A stretch of 64,000 bases of DNA from Emydura subglobosa (GCA_007922225.1 ML679956.1:20400689-20464688); one strand, 5' to 3'; counted from the stretch's first letter, positions 31,945-44,800 are shown. The notes: generated from the letters alone by a model not told the origin. Numbers and translations are program-made.

Positions 31945-34425
31945 AATTTGGATTCATACTTTTATGTCTGTGGGACTACTCACATGCTTAAAATTAAGCA
32001 CAGGCTTGCATGCTTGCCTGCTAGATTGGGGTTTTAGTGTATATTCTTAACGGTAAGCAACAAGTTTCAAAAGAGCCTCTCAGATGTCATTAAAAATCTG
32101 GCACGTGAAATTGGACAAGCAAACCCACACTTCCACTGTGCATGTCATTATGTAGGAACAAACATATGTGTACTTTCTGATGTGCCATTTCAGACTTGTC
32201 AGAATATCTTTGGATTTTCTTTTGATGGCATAATTTTAGTTTACTAGTGTAACTATTTTTAAATCCCCAATGAATGTTACAGACAATTGTTTCCATATAA
32301 ATATGTTAATTTGTAGCGTGAATGATGAAAATTGAGATAAAAATCTAATCCATTGGCTAAATACATTTGGGAGGAATTTGAAGGTATAGGTAACTGACAT
32401 TGGAAAGATTTTTTCTAATTATGGTAGAATCATAGCTGGCTCTCATAAAGGTTTACCCAATGTTCTTTGCAGCTATTAATGATGCCTGGGTAAATACATA
32501 TTTTGTATGTTTTTTCAGTTTGAACCAATTTTGCCCTCCCCACCCCCGCTTACACAGAGAACCAGCAGACCTTACTCTCTAAACAATCCCATTGTTTTCT
32601 ACAGGACTATTCATGGAGAAACAAATTAGTCAATATGGAAAAGACTAACAGAATTAGGTCCATAGTATTTACCCTGGAGATTGACTTGATTTGGAGGAGC
32701 TATTGCAGTCTCACTTTTTACACTTCTATGTCACCACTTTTTAATGCACAAATTTGTTGACGCAATATCCCCTGCAGATATCATAGTCTAACAGGCTGCC
32801 ACAGATACATACCAGCTTTGGGTGATAAAAATACTTATGATGTTCTTATTTAAAAATGCTAAGCATAGTAGCTAGTATTTAAACTTCATTATCTCAGAAT
32901 ATTTGACAATGTACTCATCTTCAAAAATGATGATAAAGTACTTCACATAATTAATTCCTATTTTACCAAATTCCAAATTGCCAAATTCCAATTCCAGAGA
33001 CAAAAGTCAGCACCTTGTATGAGCACACTTATTAAAACTTACAGAATGGTGAAGTGGACCAGGCTAGTGGCTTTAGTATGTAGGATACTAGAGGCCTCAT
33101 TCTGAATGTGTACCTACTTGAGTGGACCTCGTGCCTAGGATGAATGCCTCTGACTCCAGCGGGCACAGAAATCTGCCTGTCCAGGGTGACTTATAGGATC
33201 AGGACCTAGGCTCTGATCCTGCAAATGCTTAGCTTTACTCACATATGTATTTCCATTGAGATATACAATCAGTTTCAATCAATTCATATAAGCTAAGATT
33301 TACAATAGAATTTCTGACATGAACAACCATGGTAAAATCCTATGGGATGTTAATAATTCCAAAGTCTTCCAATCAAATGTTTAAAATGCATATTTAATAA
33401 CAAACCAAGGCTCCCTGTGCCAGCTTTACATCTGTCAGTCACTTTTCCCTCCCCATCCCTGCTGAGATTTGCAACTGACTACTATCAGCTTTTATGAACA
33501 TCAAAATTGCTTTATTGGTGCAATGCTCAGAGAAGACATCTCTTTTAAAAGTAATCTAGATCAGTCAACCTGTCCACACCCAGTATATCATTCAGTAGTC
33601 AGTACTTTATTTTGTGACAGTAACAGGCAATAAAATAATGCAGTGAAATATTCTAGTGTGAGAAGGCTAATTCAGTGTAGGTTAATAAAATCTTGGTGAT
33701 TCATCATGACATGTTATTTATGCACAGCAACTTATTAGCTAGATGTGTGAAATCCCATTGTTGTCAGCTGGAATTTATGTCCTGAGTACTGTTTTGCTTT
33801 TCTTATCCATTTTTCAACTACAAGAGACATTTACTTTCCCCATGGAAACTGAAGAGTATCCAAAGGTCTTAAGAACTGCATAATCTCTGGCAAAAGAAAA
33901 ACAAGACAAAAATTATAGCCATTTCCTTTCTTCACAAGGTCTGAGCAGATGGCACCGGTGCACTGTTCTACCTGCATGCAGAATTGGAGGGGGGCTTTCT
34001 AAGACTTTAAGAAGTCAGCTAATGATTACTTAGTGATCTCAGTTCAAGCCATGAGCAATAAACTGCTCAGAAATAGATTGTTAATTGTTACTGTTTTTTT
34101 CTTTTCCCTTTTTTTTCCCATTCACCCTTATGTGTTCTATAGTTGACAAGAACAAAGAGAGTATGGCCAGATCTGTTAGTCAAGGAAATTTTACCTACCC
34201 TAGGCAGTTGGAATGTATCACAGTATCTGGGTTCCAGTGGCTGGAAATGGTTAATCTACCTGTGAAATAAATAATTAATAAGTGGTAGTAGAGTAGTACT
34301 ATTGCAATAGCACTGAGGGGCTCTCTCTGAGATCAGGACTCCAATGCACTATGCACCATACCATCTGACAGACTCTGCTTTGAATTTTACAATCTAACAA
34401 AACAAGACAGAAGAAAGGTGGTAGG
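31945..34425. other. Unannotated AT-rich sequence
   Basis: No gene or RNA gene. A cluster of short repeat words near 31955-32030 and 33215-33250 suggests old interspersed repeats I cannot name. The block at about 33600-33800 has the texture of noncoding conserved DNA, with no proof. Confidence 0.35.
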
Positions 34426-34427
34426 GG

Positions 34428-34535
34428 AAATAGGCACAGAGAGATGAAGTGACTTGGCACCTGGTCTCCCAGCAGATCAGTAGCAGAGCCATAAAAGTAG
34501 AAATAGTGACCTCTGCACTGAATCTTGCTGCCTCA
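34428..34535 (-). mobile_element. MIR-like SINE fragment
   Basis: Antisense CORE words: 'gagatgaagtgacttggcacctggtctcccagcagatcagtagcagagcc'. Diverged. Confidence 0.65.
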
Positions 34536-34978
34536 GCGGCACTAGTCTATGCTGATGCCTTGAATCCTGAGGTCGCTCAACTTTTATATGCTCACAGTGG
34601 TCCCCACATCCTACTATGCCTTTGTCTACGCACAAAGCTGTACCATTTTACCTCAAGGTGTGTGACTGTATGACCATAACTATCTGTATTAACTGCATAC
34701 TTTGATCAGGGTCCAAAATGTAATCTACATGCTTGATTTCGAAGATTGTATGTTAGACTGACAACAGGAGCTGAGGTGCGCTCACCTCCTCAGAGAGTTT
34801 GAACACCCTCACCCACAAGGGAGACGCTGCCATTTGAGGCCAGAAATTACAGTCTATAAAAACCAAATGACACCATACCTTCCCCCTCACCCCCACCAAT
34901 GATGGAGTGGTGAGCAAGGATTCATGTCCTGCAGGATGCTCTGAATGACCGGGAATAAACAAGCTGAGGCCCCAGGAG

Positions 34979-35418
34979 TAGAGTTGGTTGGGAAACTTTT
35001 GTCAAAATGTTTTTTGTTGGAAGCTGTTGATTTGTCCAAATTGAAACTAATTGTAAGAAAAGGTTTAGTTTTTGACAAAATGTCTCCGTTTGAAAACTTT
35101 TTTGGAAAAAAGGAGTTTCAAAATTGTTTAAATGTCCCATTTTGACATTTTCAAAAATAAAAATGAGGGGTGGGGGTAATCGGTTCAAAACAACTTTTTT
35201 TGTTTTGAAATTTAAGCTAATTATAGTAAAAAAATTTAAAATGAAAAAAGCTCAAAATCTAGTTGAAAGATTTTGATTGATCCGAACTGAATTTTTGAGG
35301 GATTGTCAGTTCAAGAAATTTGTTGAGAGTGACTTTTCATGCTGATTTGGGACAGGAAATATTTTTAAATCTTGAAAAATTTTCCCAGCGTGGGAAAACC
35401 ATTGCCCAGCCAGCTATA
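34979..35418. mobile_element. AT-rich hAT-type element with 8-bp target duplication (copy 3)
   Basis: Inverted ends TAGAGTTGGTTGGG (left) and TATAGCTGGCTGGG (reverse complement of right). Flanks are CCCAGGAG (34971-34978) and ACCAGGAG (35419-35426), 7 of 8 matching. The body is A/T-rich and self-complementary. This copy defines the family's TAGAGCTGG-type terminus best. Confidence 0.85.
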
Positions 35419-35426
35419 ACCAGGAG

Positions 35427-36215
35427 TCTTTACCCCTGGGCACTGAAATAAATAAAAAATTGAGCAATATAGTGATAGATTTCTACAGGACAGAGCTGGT
35501 TCTAGGTGTGGGTGAGCAGGGTGGTTGTCCTAGAGCCACTGTACTGCTGCTGTATTCTGGTTTTTTTCCCCATCTGCTCTGATTGGCCTGCTATTTGGGA
35601 TAGGGGGTTGATTGGTTGGTTTTTTACTCCACTGACTGGCTGGCTGTTTGGTTTATTTTTTGTTTGGCTGCTTGAAGAGAGGCACCAAAAATATTTTCTG
35701 CCCTGGCTGGCCAAAGGGCTAGGGATACTTCCACTTCTGGAATAAGAGGGCCTCTCTTCTACAGATTCTCCCAGACACAGGAGGTGGACCTAGAAGATCA
35801 ACAAGGCACGCTGTCAGTTGTGACAAAAGTGGGTCACGGGAGGATCTTCCTTTCTAAGGGAATGTAAATTGGTTCTGTTCTGTTCCTGCAGAAAAAAAAA
35901 ACAATCTGATCTTATAATGAAGGGTAAGATTAGATGAAACTGAACATGCATGAAGGAAATGTATTGATTTAAAATCCTCAAATGCTTTGTTCCCAGTGCT
36001 AAATGAAACTATTTTAAGAAAGCTATTGCTTTGTGTGTCACTGGTCACAAGTTCCCAAAGGAAGGAAATGCAGGCATCCAAAATCCAATCAGGCCTGCAA
36101 GGTGATAAGCAACTGGTATACATGGGGCAGCGTACCTGGGTCCTGGTCTAAGAATCATGAGAATCCATCCATTCAGGTAAGGGTAAGAGACCTAACACCT
36201 AAGGGGAGGGGTGCA
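35427..36215. other. Unannotated sequence with GGCTGGCTG/GATTGGTTGG words
   Basis: Region 35560-35660 has tandem-like (GATT)GGCTGGCTG words, low complexity. No gene recognised. Confidence 0.4.
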
Positions 36216-36219
36216 CTCA

Positions 36220-36444
36220 GGGTATGTCTACACTGCAAATGACACCCACAGCTGGCCTGTGGCAGCTGATTCAGGCTTGCGGGGGCTCAAGCTGCGGGGC
36301 TATTTAATTGCAGTGTAGACATTCCTGGGGTCCTAGAGCCTGAACCCAGAAGCCTACCCTGAAGTTAAACAGACCAAGCCCTGAAAGCCCAAGTCAGCTG
36401 GCATGGGCCAGCTGCAGGTTTTTAATTGCAGTGTAGATATACCC
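36220..36444. mobile_element. Harbinger-like MITE with TCA target duplication
   Basis: Inverted ends GGGTATGTCTACACTGCAA and (reverse complement) GGGTATATCTACACTGCAAT. Flanked by TCA (36217-36219) and TCA (36445-36447). A second inner copy of TTTAATTGCAGTGTAGAC at 36302-36320 suggests a duplicated end within the element. Confidence 0.85.
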
Positions 36445-36544
36445 TCAGAGACCAGAATGGGGCCAGGTGGGCAGCTAGGTTCATTGCCATGGTAGTGTGT
36501 TTTTAAACTGACTTAGTTAAATTGGTGCTAGCTTCTGTGTAGAC

Positions 36545-37665
36545 GCTGTGACCCGGCCATGCCCAGGGTAGCCAACTGATAATGCCAAGATCAGGGCAGG
36601 CTGCAAAAGGAGAGCAGATTCTCCTCACGCTGGTGGGTGACACTGAAGCCTGGCTTCCCAACCAGCCACAAACTGCTTCTGATTTCCCCACACTGGATAT
36701 CAAGAAGCCAGTCCACAGATGCCTACAGCCCCCTTTACTGCATTCCAGTCCCTGGCTCCCAAATCAGCACTAGGTCCAGTAAAGAGATCAGTTATTTGAA
36801 CTCTATGCTCTTTACTAAAAAGGTTCTCTCTGACCCCAAGGGGTCAGCCACAGCACCAGTTCAATATAAGTTTGTGTCTTACCTAAAATACCACACTGGC
36901 AGCCAGTCCTTTAGTATCTAAACTAAAGGTTTATTGTAGAAAGAAAGAAATAAACCATGAGAGAAATGTTAAAGGGTTAAAGTAAATCACAGATATATAA
37001 ATGATTAAAAGTCCATTTACATCAGGTTTCTGGAAGAAATGTGGGTTCATAGGCTTGTATAGTTCCCTCTGGTACACATCCAGTACCTGGATGAGTCTAA
37101 GTCCTTCGGTTCAATCGCAAGATGAATAGATCCAGAGATAAGTGTGTGTCTGCAGCTGGACAGGATCACAGACCAAATGGTTTCTCTGGCTTGATCTTAT
37201 ATACCCTCTGTCTTTTGGCCATGTGGCCTGTGAAATTTACAGGAGCTAAAATGGAGTCCAGAGTCACATGGGCCAATCCTGGTGACTCTTCAGGTGTGCC
37301 TGGGGTCCAGTCACGTAAGCAGGTTCTGGTGACTCATTAGTGATGCTGGCTTCTCTCTCAGGGCCCCTTGCGCCTGGGAAGGCCTTACTGGGCCATTATG
37401 CTGGCCATTGTTCTGCACCCATCCTACCTGGGGTGTTGCCCAGGCAGCACAATTTGAAACACAGATATCTCAAATACATCTATGACTTCCATTTCACATA
37501 TTACACATGAACATAAGTAATATTCTCTTACTTAGCATATCATAACCTTCCTAACCACACCTGACATGGCCTATCCCACATGAATTATTATGATTCTGCC
37601 ATGCTGATGTCACACAATATACTAACTGGCCCCCCTCTCAAGCCAGCCCGCATGACAGATGCTTA
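36545..37665. mobile_element. Unclassified dispersed repeat, copy A
   Basis: Has 'ctaaactaaaggtttattgtagaaagaaagaaataaa' and 'ttaaagggttaaagtaaatcacagatatataaatg'. It resembles the section 52540-52640 ('atacagatttattaaataggaaaaagaaattgagagtt... ttaaagcagg'). Both continue into a 'gatgaatagatccagagataag'/'tcccagactccaagcag' part and a 'tcacattacacatgaacat'-type AT-rich end. Boundaries and superfamily are unknown; LTR-like or non-autonomous DNA element are both possible. Confidence 0.45.
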
Positions 37666-40068
37666 TTGATATAAACTTGTCTTCTATTGATTTAGCTTAA
37701 TCCGGTAAGGATTTAATTTAAACAACACCAATATAAACTTGCGTTAAGAATCAACGAAAGAATGCCCACACAGGGATTTTGGTCCTGTGTAACTACAGTG
37801 CTTTCTAAATCCATTTAAGGTAAACTGGTGTAACTTTGGTGTTTATACAAGCTTGAACAGTCCATGTCAATTCATCATAGATTTAAAAATAATTAGCACA
37901 TAGTGGAAATTTAGTTAAAAAAATGGGAGACAGTTGAAAGTAGCAAGTGAAAAGGTGAGCAATTAACTGCAAGAAATTGCTTAAAAAAGAAGCAGCTCAA
38001 TATGGTATTTTCAGAAATCTTAGTTATTGGTAATAAAGATGAAATTTAAGTGGGAGGGAAAGTTACCTCTTCTCACACGATAGAAACATCCGTAGCACCA
38101 GCAATAGCATGTGACAGTCACCAGAGAGCAATACACTGGCTCCGTGGAAACCAGTAGACTGTACTGTGTCTTTTGATCCCAAAAGGTGACCTAAGATATG
38201 AGAGGTGTGAAATCTTTTAGTACAGAGGTTAGCTTTTGATTAACAAACACCTGCAGTTTGAAGCTTTAGGAATACCTAAAATTTATCATTTCTTAATTGT
38301 TGCAGAATGTGAAGCTTTAGAGGAAAACAAATATCTTTAATGATATAGCGTCCTTCCTTTTGTTTCTGTCTGCCTTTGTAAACAGAACGCTTGGCAACTT
38401 ACAGCCTTGAAAGAAAATTATAAACACCTTCCTTGCATAATTTCCTAATTAACCCTCTTTTTGTGTTATTAAAGATTGCATTTAACACTTTCCTTGAAGC
38501 TGACTTCATTAACGTGCCTATTAAAAGACCATGCTGTGAGCTCATTAGCATAGTTCCCATGTGTAAAGAAGGGACAGATCCAGGATTAAATAAGACAGAA
38601 CCACACTGCTAATTTAACAGCTAATAGCTGAAGTTCTGCATCCTGAGCCCAAAGTAAAGAAAGGGATGTAATGATTCTATAGAGAACTAGTTAGCATGCA
38701 TCAGTGTCCGTGCCCTTCACAGTGCCTTAGACATAAACTATTCTTGAGGCGTGCTTACCACTATGTCTATACGCCACCTCGCTTGGAAAGGGCTTTGCAT
38801 GGGTGGCGGGTATAATAGACTGAGGAAGCCTAAGCCTCCCCAACCAGCTGCTGCTGCCAGTAGCTCCTCCGCCTCTCCGTCCCGCCCACACTCGACCCTC
38901 GGCTTCCACATTCCGCTGCAGGAGGAGTCGGCCCAGCTGCCACCAGCAGCTGCTTCTGCGCGTGGCAGACCCAGCCCAGGACAGGACCAGTGCTGCAGCT
39001 ATTGCTCTCCACTGCCACATGGAATGCAGTGTGGGCCACGATGCAGCCAGAAAGCAAAGGGCGCCTGCCCTCCCCGCAGGGTGGTGCAGGGGTCCAGGCA
39101 GGCCCTACTCCCCCTCAGCCCTCTCCCTGAGGCTTCTCCCTCTCCTCCACCCCCTCACATCCAGCCTCCCTAAAGGGAGGAATAACGTGCCACCCATGGG
39201 GCTTAGGGGACAAATCAGGTCTGTGCAGTTAATGAGTCATTTGCCTGTAGGACCTTTCTGCCTGATTTGTTGCAGAAGTTGGTAGGTGTGTAGTGAATGA
39301 GAGGAAGGGGATTTCAGGGAGAGAAAAGATAACCTCATGTTTAAGGCAGCTGAATGCATCCCTGGTGAACTGGATTCTATCTCTGCCTCAGCCACAGAGT
39401 TCCTATGTGTTGCTGGAAAAGTCACATAAACCAGGCTTTTCACTAATTGTGTGTTCCTTACTTTTCTGGTGGCCTGACTTGATACCATGAGGTCGGATTT
39501 GCAGAAGTGCATCTGAAGTCAATGGGACCTGTGCTATGTTCAAAGTATTGGATAATGCTAAATACCCAGGAAAAAAAATTAGGTCCTAGTTCTCTCAGAC
39601 TGAGAACCCAAAATTAGTGGATAGTTTTTACCTTAATCTCTTTGCCACAGTTCACCATCTGTGAAATGTGGTGGTTATATCCATTCATTTCATAGGGGTG
39701 CTGTGAAGATAAATTAATGTGTGTGAAGCACTCAGATGTTGAATGATAAGAATGATAGAAATTGAATAGTCTGTAGTACATGATGTCTAGGACCACACAT
39801 TGAAGAACAAGGAGAAAACAAAATATTGAATAGCTGATCATTCAGTATGCACCATCCAGCCTATGCACTGACTGAAGCAGTGAGTGAAGGTCCTGTGGAA
39901 AAAAAAATACTATATAATCATGTAACTAACGGCAGTATAATAAGGCACAAGGGAGCTAAATTAAGGTTGCATAGTCACACACTCTATTGATGTAGTTTTG
40001 TGTGTGTTAGTTCTAAATATAATTTGAGACAGTACCAACTCTTCAATCCTGATAGGAAGATTTTATAC
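37666..40068. other. Mostly unannotated; GC-rich patch 38,740-39,190 and possible conserved block
   Basis: 38740-39190 is abruptly GC-rich with long overlapping frames but no domain. It ends GCCACCCATGGGGC and reads as a probable repeat, not an exon. 38380-38600 is a clean AT-rich block with TAATTA and TCATTAACG words of the type found in conserved noncoding elements, unproven. 39345-39740 contains two MIR-like segments ('ctgaatgcatccctggtgaactgg' and 'tttgccacagttcaccatctgtgaaatg'). Confidence 0.4.
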
Positions 40069-40071
40069 TTA

Positions 40072-41293
40072 GGGTGTGTCTACTCAGCAGTTTAAGCCCA
40101 AGCCTAACCCCCCTTGCGTCCGCACACCAATTGTGTTAACCTCGGACTCAGACCTAGGGTCCCAGGATCCTGCAGGGCTGCAGGGTCTGAGCCCATGTCA
40201 AACTGGGACCTAAAGTCTGAGCCCTATTGCTTTCCTGTGTGCGAATGGCCCTAGCTTGACTCAGGTCCCAGAAGTCCTTTGGATGTATCTGAGGCAACCT
40301 CCATAGTCCTCCCTATGCTGACAAGATGTGGTGCAGTCTACTCTGGGCAGTGAATGGGACTCAATCCCAAAATATCCTCGCTGCATCCTTTGGCAGCTGC
40401 TCCAGCTCCAGCTCCTCCTCACTGCTGTGCAGAGCTTGCCCAGAGCAGGCAGCAAAGCTGACAGGCAGGAGGCAGCTCCTGGATGCCAAGATGTTGGGGA
40501 TCATCCCACCCTCCAGCTGTTCCGAGCCGGGAGCCCTGCTGATCTCCCTCCACTCAGGTCAACCTCTTGATCCCTGCTCCGCTCTCTGTCCCTTGTTCTT
40601 GGACATACAGCCCCGCCCTCCCGGGGGCTGCGTGTGCAAAGACCCCTGAACAGCATGCTCTGTGAGGGCAGTGAGTGGGAGCAAACCTCAAAACTTTCCC
40701 ACAGCCTCCCAGGGATCCTGGGGTGTGGCAGGGGCAGAGATATGGGATTCCCAGCGGGTGCTGGAGCACAATCCTTGGGGATGCACTTCCCTCCTCTGCA
40801 GCCAGCAGCAACCAGGCTGTGGGGTGTGTGTGTGTGTTTTTCTTCTCAAACCTACATTTTATGTCAAACTTCAAAACAAACAGGCAAATATAATTTAAAA
40901 ACCCAACCAAAAGCACTTTCATTGAATGTCCCATTTTAAAAGTTTCAAAGTTTCATTTTAATAGTTTGATAGTCCCGATGACTGAAGTCCTAATTATCCT
41001 CAGAATTTTCTGAATTTTCCTGCCAATGTCACTCAGCCTTGAGGTAAAGAGCCCAATTCTCAGATCAGATGGTAGTTAAGTATAAAGCTAGGCACCCTGG
41101 GATAGGGTCACTTTGACTCAGGTCTGTGCACTGTAGTGTAGATGTCAGAGCCCTAGGTTCAAGCACTGGTCAGAAAATCCTTAACCTAAGGTTAAAAATG
41201 CAGTGTAGATGTTCAAGCCCAGGGATCCCTGAAATGGGACAGCTGACTCAAGTCCCAATAACCCAAGGCTTACCTTGCTTTGTAGAGATACCC
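40072..41293. mobile_element. Long Harbinger-like non-autonomous element with TTA target duplication
   Basis: Ends GGGTGTGTCTACTCAGCAG and (reverse complement) GGGTATCTCTACAAAGCAAG, flanked by TTA (40069-40071) and TTA (41294-41296). The inside is GC-richer with many repeated 'gactcaggtcc'/'gtctgagccc' words. A further pair of internal GTAGTGTAGATG/GCAGTGTAGATG words at about 41130-41215 hints at a second MITE copy nested inside. No transposase domain seen; the open frames are probably chance. A (GT)n run lies at about 40821-40838. Confidence 0.75.
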
Positions 41294-41296
41294 TTA

Positions 41297-42975
41297 GGCT
41301 CTTCAACTGGGGAGGATGGACAAAAGAGAGAGTGGCAGGAAAGAGTGAAAGAAACTGCTGGGGAAAAAAATTCATATGTCTGAAAACTGAAAGAAAGCAA
41401 AACAGTCTTTGAAAGATGATTATTTTTTGTAACATTTTGTTTCCCAAATCCAATAGCAAACGCTTTTACAGATACTCTAGCTGCTTCAAGAGACAGACAG
41501 AAACATTGCAAAAAGGAGAAGCAGTCATCTACAAACAAAGAGAAAACAAAACAATCATTTGAAGATCAGTTTCTCATTTTGAAGAAGCCAGCATTATTTT
41601 AAATTCTTCCATTAAAGCATAAAGGCTCTTTCTCAAGTTAAGAACTGATAGTCTTTTAAAATTGTTCCCCCCACAACCACCTTTCAATTTTTAGAAAAAT
41701 GGGTCTCATTTTTTGACCTAGTTCAACCTTTCCATTACTCTGTAATATGGATTACTTGGTGATTTCATTTCTCCCCATTTAATAGTATCACTGGGCTATG
41801 GGGAGGAAATTGGAATGACTGACTAGTCAAAATAAAGACCACTGATGCCTTGAAACTGCTATAGTGTTCTGCTGTCATTCATGGAATACATTAGCTATTA
41901 AAATTCTGACACTTAGTTCCTAAGACCAAGATTATATCAGGATTGGAAAAAAGGAAGAAAAATAACCTACTCCTGTTACACTCTGGAGGCAGAAGACAGC
42001 TCCAGGCACCCTCAGACACCATACGGTGATGATGATTTTGGAATTAATAACACCATTCAAAGTTATTCAGGATGCCGTGGGTAGGCAAGAGGAAGCATGA
42101 TCAAATATAAAAGTGAAGATTTAAAATCCATTCAACAAGGAAGAAATCAAGCATATTTCAGGCCCAGCCCTGGTTCCTCTGGAGTCAATGGAAGTTTGTC
42201 ATTATTCTAATGGGGTTACCTCTTCTGTTGTCAGTGCAGCTACTGTTTCAGTTTCTCTCCAAATGACTGGCCAGTTTAACTTTTGCTGTGGGTTGATAAG
42301 CCAAAGATCAAAGATCAAAGATCAAACAAAATCCTTTGCCCAGTTGTGCTTGGCCACAAACACAAGGTCTGTGGAAGTTTTTCCTCTAGAAGCAGGGGTC
42401 TCCAAATCCATGCTTTACCCTGTAGTCTTCCACCCTGCGTTCACCTCTCTTACTCAGGGTTTCACTGCCCAGCACACCACATCAGTATGGCACTACTGAG
42501 GCATATAGGAGCCTTCTATTCCTGCTTGCCTACCTCTTAAGCCTCTTAACCAGTCATTCCATAGGTTTCTTTCCACAGGCCACCCCCACTGTTCTCTACA
42601 GTCTTTTCACCACAGCTCCTATGTCACTTCACCAGAGAACTCCAAGGGCAGTTACTGCTCTCTCTAGGGCTCCCCTAGGTTCTTCCAAACCCCCTGCCAA
42701 GCCCTTTAACTGGAAAAACCCAACAGCCAGTCCCTTTCCTTTCCAAGCTGTGTAGCAACACCAACATCAGGTCTTTTCTGATCTGTATTGTAGTAGAGTC
42801 AAAGCAGTTGTTTTTTATTCCTAACCCTTTCCAGCATCCATTGCTCCTAAGCCTACAACTCCCATCCATTCTGGAAATTGCACCTTTCAGAATTCTTTTG
42901 TTTTCAAGTAAAACTGAAAACAGGCCATGCTGGGCCTTTAGCCTCCCTTAAAGAGGTAGTACATCCTGCTATAGG
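41297..42975. other. Unannotated; LTR-like CT-rich block 42,330-42,975 and a short tandem repeat
   Basis: 42297-42326 has three to four AAAGATC units. From about 42330 to 42975 the sequence is CT-rich with 'gtagtagagtcaaagcag' and ends 'cccttaaagaggtagtacatcc', which has the look of an antisense LTR. I cannot confirm ends or a partner. The rest is plain AT-rich sequence. Confidence 0.35.
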
Positions 42976-42984
42976 ACCCTTGAT

Positions 42985-43278
42985 TGTTATTATTATTACT
43001 ACTACTACCACTACTACTGTGATAATAGTGTCTATAGGCCCCAACTAACATCATGAACCCATTGTGCCAGGTGCTGTATGAACACATAGTAAGAAACAAT
43101 CTTTGCCATGAAGAGCTTACCATCTAAATGGACAAGATAGGCAGGGAAACAGAAGCACAGGGAAAGGAAGTGACTTGCTTACGGTCACCCAGCAGGTCAG
43201 TGGCAGAGCTGGGATTAGTTTGCAGGTCCCTTTGAGTCTTCGTCCAGTTTCCTAGCCACCAGACCATGCCGCCTCAGC
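42985..43278 (-). mobile_element. MIR SINE, nearly complete, antisense, with (TAC/TTA)n
   Basis: A trinucleotide tract (about 42985-43018) precedes the reverse MIR: 'ttgtgccaggtgctgtatgaacac', 'caatctttgccatgaagagcttacc', then 'aagtgacttgcttacggtcacccagcaggtcagtggcagagctgggatt'. This is the clearest antisense MIR in the window. Confidence 0.85.
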
Positions 43279-43868
43279 TATCTACTTATATTTCTGTCTT
43301 TCTTATCATTTAGTCTCATAGGAGGAAATTTTGAGTATCACACTCAAGAATTTGGCCATATATCTTTCTACTTGAAATCCTTCAGGTTCTCATATGCAGA
43401 ACCCCAAATTTTCCAGGTTCAGCCACTCCTTTAAGATAAGAAGCACATGTTCCAAACAGGAAGCCAAATTCTGCTCTTGCTTACAATGGTATAAATGTTA
43501 AGTAATACCAAATGTAACAGCATTACTTCAGATTTACAACAGAGTAAAAGAGCACTATAACATTCGCACAGCATATCTTCTCTGACCAACCAGCACAGTT
43601 TACTTTAAAAGGTATTTGTTAGAGATGAATCTAAACCAAAATCCTGGATCTGAACACCCTCCACCTTTTTACTATTGGGTTGGGAAAGCACTTGATAAGA
43701 GGAATAATCAGATTTAGGATCTAGATCTAAATATCACTGCTGGCTCTAATTTTCTAATGGGCCAAACTACAACCCTGAATCTGAGCACTGATACAAATTT
43801 GTGGGAGTTCAAAACCTGGATCCAGATATGAATTTCACAGCCAAGGTTCATCTGCAATATCATTATCG
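43279..43868. other. Unannotated; foldback repeat fragment near 43,450-43,560
   Basis: 43468-43555 ('ccaaattctgctcttgcttacaatgg ... agattta') is related to the hairpin element at 49593-49702. No gene. Confidence 0.4.
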
Positions 43869-43874
43869 TTTTTC

Positions 43875-43975
43875 ATATGTGTTGTAAATGTGTTTTTACA
43901 GCACCTAGCACAATGGGCTCTAATCTTATCAAGGCCTCTGAGCACTGTTGTAATGGAAATAATAAATAATAACAT
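43875..43975 (+). mobile_element. CORE-SINE 3' part
   Basis: 'gttttta cagcacctagcacaatgggctctaatcttatcaaggcctctgagcac' followed by AATAATAAATAATAAC. This is the MIR/CORE 3' region with its AT-rich tail. Confidence 0.7.
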
Positions 43976-44461
43976 ATGCTTAATAGGTTTCACTAAATAT
44001 ACTCTAAGATAGAGAATTCTAGAGAGACAGTATAAGTAAAATATATAGAACAGGGCATCTACACTTTATCCAGTTTAAGATGCTACATTGACAGCTTGCC
44101 AGGTGCCTGAAAGATGCGCCTAATTTGCACTATACAGAAGAAATTGTAAGGCATCTTTGCCTTCGATGTGGTGGATGGCCTGTGGACATGCCAGGTCCCA
44201 GCATGCCATGCTCCAGATGTATCAAGGACTGAACATAGCATGCTGAGATCACTAGACTCCACAAGTCATGATACCATATTAAAAATTAAAGATTTCGTGT
44301 TCCAGGTAAATAAACTACTGAGAAGAGTTAGGAGGAGCCAATACTCTTAGCTCATAAACAGTGACAGGGACGGATGATAGATATTAAATCAGATGAATTA
44401 GGATGTAAGATTTAAAACAAAGATTTAGAACACCTCCTTGGCTAGAACATAGTAGATCATT

Positions 44462-44800
44462 GATTTTTTGCGTTGCTGGCTGATCTGAAAAAAATAAAAA
44501 ACTGTTTCAGGTTGAATGAAACATTTTATTTTGTTTTCAGGGTTTGCTTTATTTTATTTTTTTTATTAAATTGACAAATTTCTAAACAAAAAGTCACTTC
44601 AAATGGAAAAAATCAAAACATCTCATTTCAAAAATGTCCAAACAAAATATATTGATTTGTATGTAATGTTCTAATAAAAAATACCTGAAACAATTGGGTG
44701 AATTTGACATGACTTCACAAAAAGTTTTGGTCCACCCAGTCCTGTGTTTTTTGATGAAAAATGTTTCAGATGAAAAATGTCATCCAGCTCCACAAGACTA
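44462..44800. mobile_element. AT-rich hAT-type element copy (diverged)
   Basis: TTTTGTTTTCAGGGTTT, AAATTGACAAATTTC and GATGAAAAATGTTTCAG words as in the other AT-rich copies; right end near CATCCAGCTCCAC. No target duplication identified; boundaries approximate. Confidence 0.5.

Noticed and set aside
38751..39173. 140-codon frame in a GC-rich block
   Set aside because: GC-rich composition and overlapping frames on both strands; no recognisable domain, no acceptor or donor signals, probable repeat.
42297..42326. Short AAAGATC tandem as a possible CRISPR or regulatory array
   Set aside because: Only a few 7-bp units, no spacers; ordinary slippage.
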